DNA of 50,141 bases, from NCBI GenBank assembly GCA_004551945.1, contig SFPN01000015.1:1-50141 (forward strand), given 5' to 3'. The stretch is from Clostridiales bacterium. GTDB lineage: Bacteria; Bacillota; Clostridia; Oscillospirales; Oscillospiraceae. A program made the translations under genes and the position numbers. Below are positions 1 to 7,700 of the stretch, in pieces. Below the pieces are notes generated by a model. It was not told where the DNA came from. It saw nothing but the letters and a program-made list of their open reading frames with translations, and made no database searches. Within the stretch, counting starts at the first letter, position 1. Each line of letters opens with the position of its first letter.

Positions 1-108
1 CTGCATGAGACGGCTTTTGTGGCAAAAAGCCACAAAAGGGCAACGCGAATCGCGGTGCCTTCTTAATAAAAACCAAAGGTTTTTATTAAGAATTCGTATT
101 CATTGTTG
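1..108 (-). repeat. Three-hairpin repeat unit C, truncated by window edge
   Basis: Read on the minus strand, this starts with CAACAATGAATACGAA and is followed by three hairpins: a perfect 15-bp stem with a 3-nt loop (60-92), a stem GGCA-CGCG around ATT (39-59, one mismatch), and a perfect 10-bp stem with a 5-nt loop (14-23 with 29-38). The 5' boundary and hairpin order match the two units at 40825-41089, although the stem sequences differ. The expected closing partner (CATTRTTA-like) would lie left of position 1 and is not visible. No coding sequence is convincing here. Membership in the family is inferred from architecture. Confidence 0.55.
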
Positions 109-166
109 GGGAGACACCAGGCTGCGAAAGACTTTGCTTCCTGGTCCAGTTCGTAAAGGAAACAAG

Positions 167-203
167 AAACCACCAGTCCCGTTTAGAACGGAACTGGTGG
201 TTT
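167..203 (-). terminator. Terminator of the acyl-CoA dehydrogenase gene
   Basis: AAACCACCAGT (167-177) pairs with ACTGGTGGTTT (193-203), and an inner CCGTT/AACGG stem extends the hairpin. On the minus strand the stem is followed by a T-rich stretch, about 45 nt past the stop codon at 249. Confidence 0.8.
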
Positions 204-248
204 AGAAATTTTATGGTTACGAATGTTTCGTGCAGGCAGAACAGGCGC

Positions 249-1394
249 TTATTCTGCGAACAGGCCCTTGGACAGCACGATCTTCTGGATCTCGCTGGTG
301 CCCTCGTAGATCTGGGTGATCTTGGCGTCACGCATCAGGCGCTCCACGTGGTACTCCTTCATGAAGCCGTTGCCGCCCAGCATCTGGACTGCGTCGGTGG
401 CCACGTGCATGGCGGTCTCGGCGGCGATCAGCTTGGCCTTGGCAGCGGAAGCGGAGAAGGGCTTGTGGCTGTCCTTGTCGCAGGCAGCCTTGTAGACCAT
501 GTACTTGGCCATCTCGATCTCGTTGGCCAGGTCCACCATGCGGAAGGCCAGGTGCTGGTTCTTGTACAGAGGCTTCTTGAACTGCTCGCGGACCATCAGG
601 TACTTCCGGGCGATCTCGAAGGCGCCCTCAGCAATACCCAGGGCCTGGGAGGCGATGCCGATGCGGCCGCCGTCCAGGGTCTTCAGAGCGGCGGGGAAGC
701 CCTTGCCGGGAGGGGTAATCATGTTGGCTGCGGGAATATGCACATCGTTGAAGTGCAGCTCGCTGACCATAGCGCTGCGGATGCCCATGGTGTTGTGGCG
801 GTCGCCGATGGTGAAGCCGGGGGTGTTCTTTTCCACCACGAAGGTGGCCATGCTCTTGGGGCCGGCCTCATGGTCGGTGAGGGCATAGACGGCGAAGTAG
901 TCAGACAGAGGACCGTTGGTGATGAAGCACTTGTCGCCGTTGATGATGAACTCGTCGCCCTTGCGCTCAGCGAAGGTCTTCAGGCCGCTGACGTCGGAGC
1001 CGGCGTTGTGCTCGGTGAGGCCGAAGGAGCCGAAGTGACCGTCCCGGATGACGGGGGGCATAAACCGCTTGAGCTGCTCGTCGGTGGCTTCGGAGAAGTA
1101 CAGGGAGCCGCCGTACAGAGAGGTGGACACGGAGAAGGAAACGGACAGGGAGGGATCAACCTTGGAGATCTCCTCGATAGCCAGAGCGTACTCCATGTAG
1201 CCCAGACCCTGGCCGCCGTATTCCTTGGCATAGGGCAGACCGATAAAGCCCATGCTGGACAGTTCTTTATAGAGCTCCACGTCGTAGACGCGGGTCTCGT
1301 CACGCTCGAGGACACCGGGAGCTACTTTCTTCTCGGTGAAATCACGGGCCATCTTCTGAATGGAAAGCTGCTGTTCGGTAAGTTCAAAATTCAT
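249..1394 (-). CDS. Acyl-CoA dehydrogenase (butyryl-CoA dehydrogenase type)
   Basis: This is a 381-residue FAD enzyme that oxidises or reduces the alpha-beta bond of short-chain acyl-CoA, passing electrons through electron-transfer flavoprotein. The full family length is present. Visible marks are the FAD/substrate loop FGLTEHNAGSDVSG (about 125-138), GDKCFITNG, the C-terminal helix MLGGNGFMKEY, and the catalytic base E364 in IYEGTSEIQ, at the position typical of butyryl-CoA dehydrogenases. The start ATG is preceded by AAGGAGACAATCGTT. No etfAB, crotonase or thiolase genes lie next to it, so it is a single-gene unit with its own terminator at 167-203. An alternative substrate (branched or other short acyl-CoA) cannot be excluded from sequence alone. 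The family call is safe; the substrate is inferred. Confidence 0.93.
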   Translation of the reverse strand: MNFELTEQQLSIQKMARDFTEKKVAPGVLERDETRVYDVELYKELSSMGFIGLPYAKEYGGQGLGYMEYALAIEEISKVDPSLSVSFSVSTSLYGGSLYFSEATDEQLKRFMPPVIRDGHFGSFGLTEHNAGSDVSGLKTFAERKGDEFIINGDKCFITNGPLSDYFAVYALTDHEAGPKSMATFVVEKNTPGFTIGDRHNTMGIRSAMVSELHFNDVHIPAANMITPPGKGFPAALKTLDGGRIGIASQALGIAEGAFEIARKYLMVREQFKKPLYKNQHLAFRMVDLANEIEMAKYMVYKAACDKDSHKPFSASAAKAKLIAAETAMHVATDAVQMLGGNGFMKEYHVERLMRDAKITQIYEGTSEIQKIVLSKGLFAE

Positions 1395-1640
1395 AACGAT
1401 TGTCTCCTTTTTATATTGGTGAAAACCAACTGGCCTGCTTGACTGAAAGCGCTGTCATGCTGACAGATATTTCGACAACTGGTTCCGGCCAAGGACAAAT
1501 TGTACGCTACCACCTTACCACAGGATATGACGAAAAGCAACGAAGGAGCAGGGACTTTTTTCGTGCAAAAGTAATATTTTTTACTTTCCCTTACGCAACA
1601 AAAGGGGTCAGGGGAACAAAGAGGGAAAAAGCAAAAAAGA

Positions 1641-1670
1641 AACGGCAGCGATCTGCTTATCGCTGCCGTT
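1641..1670 (-). terminator. Terminator-like hairpin with no known upstream gene
   Basis: AACGGCAGCGAT (1641-1652) pairs perfectly with ATCGCTGCCGTT (1659-1670) around a 6-nt loop. On the minus strand it is followed by TTCTTTTTTGCTTTTT. The nearest upstream minus-strand gene (1953-2567) already has its own terminator at 1909-1938. Confidence 0.55.
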
Positions 1671-1908
1671 CTTCACTAAAAAAGAGAGAAAAGAGAGAGA
1701 AAAGAGAGTGTGTAAGTTAAGTCAGAAGTGATTTGGTTCTCTGCTGCTTACAAGTGATATCCTACCGGAGAATTATGACCAAAGTATTGGAATCATATGG
1801 ACAAATTGTGAATTTGATTTCGAGTTTGTAAACAATCGTTTTTTCACGGGCCGCCGCTGTTCACCGGGCCGGAATTCCCGGCGGTTTGACCGGGGAGGGC
1901 GTTCCCAC

Positions 1909-1938
1909 AAAAAAGCCGAAGGCCCCAGGGGCCTTCGG
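1909..1938 (-). terminator. Terminator of the SSB-like gene
   Basis: CCGAAGGCC pairs with GGCCTTCGG around CCAGG (1916-1938). On the minus strand it is followed by CTTTTTTG, just past the stop codon at 1953. Confidence 0.8.
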
Positions 1939-1952
1939 GAACGGGCGCGCCC

Positions 1953-2567
1953 TCATTGGTCCGGGGCGCTGTCTTTTTCCGCGGTACGGATGGAAATCTC
2001 ATAGGCCGTCCGCTCCTGGGTCACCTCTCCCAGGGTTTTCAGATAGGTGCGGCTCTGGAGCCGTCCCTCCAGAGCCAGGGTGTCGCCGGTTTTCCATTGC
2101 CCGCAGGCCAGGGCCAGGCTGCCCCAGGCGATACAGGGCAGGTAGTCCGCCCGGCGGTACCGGCGGTTTACCGCCAGCAGCAGGTCGCAGATGTCCCGGC
2201 CCAGGGGAGTGCGCCGGAGGACCGGCTCCTTGCACAGGGTGCCCCGGAGGAACACCTGGTTGCAGGGGTCCCCCTGGGCGGGCTCCACCGACTTGGCCAG
2301 GACGGTGATCACCAGGCGGCTGCCCACGCCGCTGCGGTTGTTGAAGGACCGGACCTGGCCGCAGACCTCCAGGAAGGTCCCCGGCTGGGGCAGGGGCGCC
2401 TCCTCCGGGGTCCGGGCCAGCAGGATGTTCAGCCGATCCTCCCGCCCGGACAGACGGGGGACCGACAGGGGAAACCGGTAAAAGTCGATGCCGTGCACCC
2501 GGTGGGAGAACACGGCGTCTCCCGCCATGGTTCCCCGCAGGATCACCCGGTTTTCTGTTTGCTCCAT
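1953..2567 (-). CDS. Double OB-fold single-stranded-DNA-binding-like protein
   Basis: This 204-residue protein has two consecutive OB-fold-like halves. The first runs from NRVILRGTMAGD to about residue 95, and the second starts at NQVFLRGTLCKEPVLRRTPLGRDICDLLLAV. Both carry the strand pattern and the ylRG(n)T start typical of SSB and PriB relatives. It lacks the acidic C-terminal tip (DDDLPF-like) of replicative SSB. The ATG at 2567 was chosen because GGGAGGCG sits at ideal spacing; a 13-residue upstream extension without a ribosome site is rejected. It lies 82 bp downstream of the ZIP gene on the same strand and ends at its own terminator. It is probably an accessory ssDNA-binding protein; the exact role is unknown. 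Confidence 0.75.
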   Translation of the reverse strand: MEQTENRVILRGTMAGDAVFSHRVHGIDFYRFPLSVPRLSGREDRLNILLARTPEEAPLPQPGTFLEVCGQVRSFNNRSGVGSRLVITVLAKSVEPAQGDPCNQVFLRGTLCKEPVLRRTPLGRDICDLLLAVNRRYRRADYLPCIAWGSLALACGQWKTGDTLALEGRLQSRTYLKTLGEVTQERTAYEISIRTAEKDSAPDQ

Positions 2568-2649
2568 GTCAGACCGCCTCCCAAATGTGTTGACTGTCTG
2601 AACCATATGCGGGGGACGGGGGCAAATATGCGGGAATTTGGACCCTCCG

Positions 2650-3459
2650 TCAGCCCAGGGCCACGTCCAGCACCATCATGAGGGAGAAACCGATCAATGT
2701 AAACAGCGCCATCCAGTCCTTGTTCTCGTTGGTCTGGCTCTCGGGGATGAGCTCCTCCACCACCACATAGATCATGGCCCCGGCGGCGAAGGCCAGCAGG
2801 AAGGGCAGGCAGGTGCGGACCTTCAGCACCAGCAGAGCCCCCAGAACCCCGGCAATGGGCTCGGCCAGGCCGCTGAGCTGTCCGTAGAAGAAGGACCTGC
2901 GCCGGGAGTAGCCCTCCCGCCGGAGGGGGACGCTCACCGCCATGCCCTCGGGCAGGTTCTGCATCCCGATGCCCAGGGCCAGCAGCCAGGCGGCCTCCGG
3001 CGCGCCGCCCTCCAGACCGTAAGCCAGGGAGCCGAAGGCCACGCCGATGGCCATGCCCTCGGGAATGTTGTGAAGGGTGATGGAGAAGATGAGCATAGCC
3101 GAGCGCTTCCGCCCCTCCCGCCCGCCGGGAGGAAGCCCCGCCCGCTTCTGGCTGAACCGGGTGAAGAAGCGGTCCCCCAGAAAGAGCAGGATGCCGCCTC
3201 CCAAAAAGCCCGCCAGGGCGGTGAGCCAGGGGTTTAGGCCCAGGGTCCCGGCCATTTCGATGGAGGGGGCCAGCAGGGACCAGAAGGCGGCGGCGACCAT
3301 GACGCCCCCGGCCATGCCCAGCAGGGCGTCCATCAGGTTCCGGTTGGGCTTTTTCAAAAAGAAGACCAGGCAGGCCCCCAGGGCGGTGATGCTCCAGGTG
3401 AAGAGGGTAGCCAGCAGGGCCTGGACGGGGTAGGCCAGCTGGAAGAGTGCGTCAAGCAT
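2650..3459 (-). CDS. ZIP family divalent metal transporter
   Basis: This 269-residue membrane protein has about eight transmembrane segments. It takes up divalent metals (Zn, Fe or Mn) across the plasma membrane. The two metal-coordinating signatures of ZIP proteins are present: HNIPEG (H130, P133, E134) and NLPEG (N168, P170, E171), plus the acidic VVEELIPES in a later helix. A basic loop (about 101-120) with Arg/Lys and Gly-Pro replaces the usual His-rich loop, so metal sensing there is not evident. The ATG at 3459 follows TGAGGAGGCTTGTT. The protein resembles the ZupT/GufA branch. The leader upstream contains a strong CCCCC-TGTCT-GGGGG hairpin, but no known metal riboswitch was recognised. 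Confidence 0.88.
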   Translation of the reverse strand: MLDALFQLAYPVQALLATLFTWSITALGACLVFFLKKPNRNLMDALLGMAGGVMVAAAFWSLLAPSIEMAGTLGLNPWLTALAGFLGGGILLFLGDRFFTRFSQKRAGLPPGGREGRKRSAMLIFSITLHNIPEGMAIGVAFGSLAYGLEGGAPEAAWLLALGIGMQNLPEGMAVSVPLRREGYSRRRSFFYGQLSGLAEPIAGVLGALLVLKVRTCLPFLLAFAAGAMIYVVVEELIPESQTNENKDWMALFTLIGFSLMMVLDVALG

Positions 3460-3563
3460 AACAAGCCTCCTCAGGGTGATTGCCCCCCAGACAGGGGGAC
3501 GCTTCATCCTATGAGGGAGCCGGGGGAGAGGTGCCTATCCCTGTCGGAACAAAGGAAAAGCAG

Positions 3564-3592
3564 TTGACGCTCTTTCTTTTTCCCGTTAAAAT
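3564..3592 (+). promoter_or_regulatory. Promoter of azlCD
   Basis: TTGACG, a 17-bp spacer and TAAAAT, 41 bp before the azlC start. Confidence 0.75.
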
Positions 3593-3633
3593 AACAAAGC
3601 ATCCATTTTTCTGCGGAAGGAGCATCCTCCCCT

Positions 3634-4335
3634 ATGAAACCAAGCAAACGGGCCGCGGCCAGGGCGGCCTTTCCTTTTACCATTCCCATCCTCACAGGCT
3701 TTCTCGTCCTGGGCATCGCGTATGGCATCTATATGAAGTCTCTGGGCTTTTCACCCCTGGCCCCCATTCTCATCAGCCTCTTCGTCTTTGCCGGGTCCAT
3801 GCAGTTTGTGGCGGGGAGCGTTCTCACTCAGGCCTTTGCCCCGGTGAGCGCCTTTTTCCTCACCCTCATGGTCAACGCCCGGCATGTGTTCTACGGGGTC
3901 TCCATGCTGGAAAAGTACCGGGGCCTGGGGAAGAAAACCTTCCCCACCATCTTCTGGATGTGCGACGAGACCTTTTCCGTGAACGTCTCCGCCGAGATTC
4001 CCGAGGGGGTGGACAAGGGATGGTTCTACTTCTTTGTGTCCCTGTTTGACTACAGCTACTGGATCACCGGCACCATTCTGGGGTCGGTGCTGGGGCAGTT
4101 CATCCCCTTCGACACCACCGGGGTGGACTTTGCCATGACCGCCCTGTTCCTGGTGATCCTGGTGGGCCAGTGGGAGAAGGAGAAGAGCCACATCAGCACC
4201 CTGGGGGGCCTGGGGATTTCCCTGGTGTGCCTGGTGGTCTTTGGCCCGGACCACTTCATCCTGGCGTCCATGGTGGGGATTGTCCTCTTCCTGACCCTGC
4301 TGCGCCGGCCCATTGAAAGGAGGCTGGAGGAATGA
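3634..4335 (+). CDS. azlC: Branched-chain amino acid exporter large subunit AzlC
   Basis: This 233-residue membrane protein of the AzlC family forms, with AzlD, an exporter for branched-chain amino acids and their analogues. Hydrophobic segments cover most of the protein. The family block FAGSMQFVAGSVLTQAFAPVSAFFLTLMVNARHVFYG-type region is seen at about 52-90. The start ATG lies 11 nt after AAGGAG. The end overlaps azlD by four bases (ATGA), which indicates translational coupling. The gene is driven by the promoter at 3564-3592 and ends in the shared terminator after azlD. No adjacent Lrp-type regulator is visible. Confidence 0.9.
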   Translation: MKPSKRAAARAAFPFTIPILTGFLVLGIAYGIYMKSLGFSPLAPILISLFVFAGSMQFVAGSVLTQAFAPVSAFFLTLMVNARHVFYGVSMLEKYRGLGKKTFPTIFWMCDETFSVNVSAEIPEGVDKGWFYFFVSLFDYSYWITGTILGSVLGQFIPFDTTGVDFAMTALFLVILVGQWEKEKSHISTLGGLGISLVCLVVFGPDHFILASMVGIVLFLTLLRRPIERRLEE

Positions 4336-4658
4336 CCAACGCCCAGATGATTTTGACGGTGGTTATCATCATGGCCGCCACCATGCTCACCCGGTTTCTC
4401 TCTTTCCTGGTGTTTCCGGCGGGAAAGGAGACCCCGGCCTTCGTCCGCTACCTGGGCAAGGTTCTCCCGGCGGCGGCCATGTCCATGCTGGTGATCTACT
4501 GCTATAAGGGTGTGGACCTGACGGCGGGAAACCACGGGGCCCCGGAGCTTCTGGCGGGCCTGGGGGTCATCCTGCTGCACAAGTGGAAGCACAACATGCT
4601 CCTGTCCATCGGCGGCGGCACCGCCCTGTACCTGGTGCTGATCCATCTGGTGTTTTGA
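4332..4658 (+). CDS. azlD: Branched-chain amino acid exporter small subunit AzlD
   Basis: This 108-residue protein has about four transmembrane segments. It contains the AzlD-type N-terminal block TMLTRFLSFLVFP (about 17-29) and FVRYLGKVLPAAAMSMLVIYC. It is the partner of AzlC in branched-chain amino acid efflux. Its ATG overlaps the azlC stop (ATGA) and is preceded by GGAGGCTGGAGG inside azlC. The length is normal for the family. Confidence 0.9.
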   Translation: MTNAQMILTVVIIMAATMLTRFLSFLVFPAGKETPAFVRYLGKVLPAAAMSMLVIYCYKGVDLTAGNHGAPELLAGLGVILLHKWKHNMLLSIGGGTALYLVLIHLVF

Positions 4659-4696
4659 GGGAACCCAACGCCGCTATACCCTCCGCGCGGGAAGAC

Positions 4697-4733
4697 GAAA
4701 AACCCCCCGACCCAATTGGGCCGGGGGGTTCGT
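4697..4733. terminator. Bidirectional terminator between azlD and carB-dapF
   Basis: AACCCCCCG (4701-4709) pairs with CGGGGGGTT (4722-4730), with an inner CCCAATTGGG palindrome. There is an A-run on the left and a T-rich stretch on the right. It lies between converging genes and can serve both strands. Confidence 0.85.
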
Positions 4734-4760
4734 TTGTCTATCGGGGATAGAGGTGTGGGC

Positions 4761-7700
4761 TTAATACTCCACAAAGCCCTCGTACACCATCACGGCGTCG
4801 CCGGTGAGGATCACTTCGTGGTCGGTGTAGTTGACCACCAGGTCGCCGCCCACCAGCTTCACGGTGATGTCGCGGCCCTTTTCCACATAGCCGTTTTCCG
4901 TGGCGGCAATGACGGCGGCGCAGGCGCCGGTGCCGCAGGCCACGGTCTCGCCGTTGCCCCGCTCATACACCCGCATCCGCAGGGTCTCGTCGTTGACAAT
5001 GCGGACAAACTCGGTGTTGATGCGCTCGGGGAAGTACTTGGCGTACTCGAACTTGGGGCCGATGGTCTCCAGGTCCAGGGAGGAGGGGTCGTCGCAGAAG
5101 ACCACGCAGTGGGGGTTGCCGATGGAGGCGCAGGTGATGTTGTAGGTGCCGTCGGCAATGTCCACCGGCCGGTTGATGATGGTGTTGCCGGGGAGGGTGG
5201 TGGGCAGGCTGCTGGTGAGCAGGTCAGCCTTGCCCATGCCCACGCTCACCGTGTTGGCCTTGCCGTTGCGGATCATCAGCAGCAGGCTCTTGATGCCGGC
5301 GGCGGTCTCGATGGTCATGTACTCCTTCTTCACAATGCCCTTGTCGTAGAGGTACTTGCCCACGCAGCGGATGCTGTTGCCGGCCATCTTGCCCTCGCTG
5401 CCGTCCCGGTTGAAGATGCGCATTTTGGCGTCGGCCACGGTGGAGTTTTCAATGAGGACGATGCCGTAGCCGCCGATGCCGTAGTGCCGGTCGCAGACGC
5501 TGACGCACAGGGAGCCGGGGCTGGAGATCTTGCCGTCCCGGTTGTCGAAGAAGATGTAGTCGTTGCCGCAGCCCTGCATCTTGGCGAAGGGCAGCTGCTG
5601 CCGCTCCTTGCGCATGTTGTTCAGGTCCACCAGCTCGGTGTTGCTCAGGTGGAACTTGCTGGCCATCATGTTGGCCATGGCGTTGGCAGTGTCCAGGGAG
5701 GTGATGGAGGCGATGGAGTGGCGGATGGCCTCCCGGTGCAGCTCAATGTAGTCGGAGAGGGTGTCGTCGTACAGGGCGCCGGTGTAGATGATAAGGCCGA
5801 TCTTGCCCTCTTCCATCAGCCGGTAGGCCTGGGAGCCAGGGCCGATGTCCCCGATCTCCGTCACCTGGATGCCCAGGCTGCGGATGGTTTCGGCGGTGTC
5901 CCGGGTGGCGTACATGGGCATGTTCAGGTCGCCGAACTTCTTGGCCAGGCCCACCACCTCGGGCAGCTCGTGGTTCTCCACGCTGATGAGAACCCCCTTG
6001 CCGTTGTAGTGCCGGTAGCCGGCGGCGGCCAGACCCTTGAAGATGGCCTCGTTGAAGGTGCGGCCCAGGCCCAGGACCTCGCCGGTGGACTTCATCTCGG
6101 GGCCCAGCATGGAGTTGGCGTCGGTAATCTTCTCAAAGGAGAACACGGGGACCTTCACGGCGTAGTAGGGCGGAATCTTCTGCAGGCCGCCCTCGTAGCC
6201 CAGCTCCTTCAGAGTGGCGCCCATCATGATCCGGGTGGCCAGGTCCACCATGGGGATGCCGGTGACCTTGGACAGATAGGGGATGGTGCGGGAGGCTCTG
6301 GGGTTGACCTCAATGACGAAGAGCTCCCCGTGATAGATCAGGTACTGGATGTTCACGAGGCCCTTGGTGCCCAGGGCCAGAGCCAACTTCTCGGAGCACT
6401 CCACCACCACCTGCATCATCTTGTCCGTCAGGCTGTAGGGAGGATAGACGGCGATAGAGTCGCCGGAGTGGACGCCTGCCCGCTCGATGTGCTCCATGAT
6501 GCCGGGCATGAGCACGTCCACGCCGTCGGAGATCACGTCCACCTCCAGCTCGGTGCCGGGCATGTACTTATCCACCAGCACGTCGTTGCGGAAGCCGCCG
6601 GAGAGGATTACGTTCATGTACTTCTTCACGTCGTTCCGGTCGTGGGCGATGACCATGTTCTGGCCGCCGATGACGTAGGAGGGGCGGAGCAGGACGGGGT
6701 AGCCCAGGTCCTCGGCGGCGTTCAGGGCCTCCTCCAGGGTGGTGACGCTCATGCCCTTGGGGCGGCGGAAGTTCAGGGTTTCCAGCAGGGCGTCGAACCG
6801 GCCCCGGTCCTCGGCCATGTCGATGCCGTCGGCAGAGGTGCCCAGGATGGGGATGCCCTGTTTATCCAGAAAGTCGGTGAGGGAGATGGCGGTCTGTCCG
6901 CCGAAGGCCACCACCACGCCCACGGGCTTTTCCACCTGGATAACGCCCATCACGTCCTCGGGGGAGAGGGGCTCGAAGTACAGCCGGTCGGCGGTGTCGT
7001 AGTCGGTGGAGACGGTCTCGGGGTTGTTGTTGATGATGACCACGTCGTAGCCCATTTCCTTCAGGGTCTGGACGCAGTGGACGGAGCTGTAGTCAAACTC
7101 GATGCCCTGGCCGATGCGGATGGGGCCGGAGCCCAGCACGATGACGGTCTGCTTGCCGGTGCGGGGGAAGGAGCGGGCGTCGCAGGTGTCGTCGTAGGTG
7201 GAGTAGAAATAGGGGGTCTGGGCCTGGAACTCGGCGGCGCAGGTGTCCACCATCTTGTAGCTGGGCAGGCGGTGGGGGAGGGTGCTCTCCTCCACCCCGG
7301 CCAGCCTGGCCAGGACCTTGTCGGGATAGCCGTACTTCTTGCCCTGGAGGTAGCTTTCCGGGGTGATGCCATTTTTCTCAATGGAGGCCTCAAACTCCAC
7401 CAGGTTCTTGATCTTGCAGATGAACCACTTGTCGATTTTGGTTACCTCGTTGATGTGGTCCACGCTGACCCCCTGGGAGAGGGCCTCGAAGATGGTGAAC
7501 AGCCGCAGGTCGTCCATGGAGGCCAGGCGCTCGTCCAGGCTCCTGCCGGAGGTATCGGTGCGGCGGAGGCTGTCCAGCTTGATCTCCGCGCCCCGGACGG
7601 CCTTCATGAGGGCGGCCTCGAAGGTGTGCTCAATGGACATGACCTCGCCGGTGGCCTTCATCTGGGAGCCCAGCTTCCGGCTGGCCCCGTGGAACTTGTC

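Larger units (their letters stand above)
1395..1952. other. Gene-free gap of about 560 bp
   Basis: No credible coding region is seen. The right part holds the SSB-gene terminator (1909-1938). A separate 12-bp hairpin lies at 1641-1670, followed on the minus strand by a T-rich tract, next to a purine-only tract (about 1677-1705). Near the acyl-CoA dehydrogenase start there is a CTGTCA-TGC-TGACAG inverted repeat (1452-1466) that could be an operator. No promoter for the dehydrogenase could be fixed with confidence. Confidence 0.5.

Noticed and set aside
3460..3563. A metal riboswitch in front of the ZIP gene
   Set aside because: The GC-rich hairpin and CTCCCTC/GGATGAAG elements do not match any metal riboswitch core that I know.
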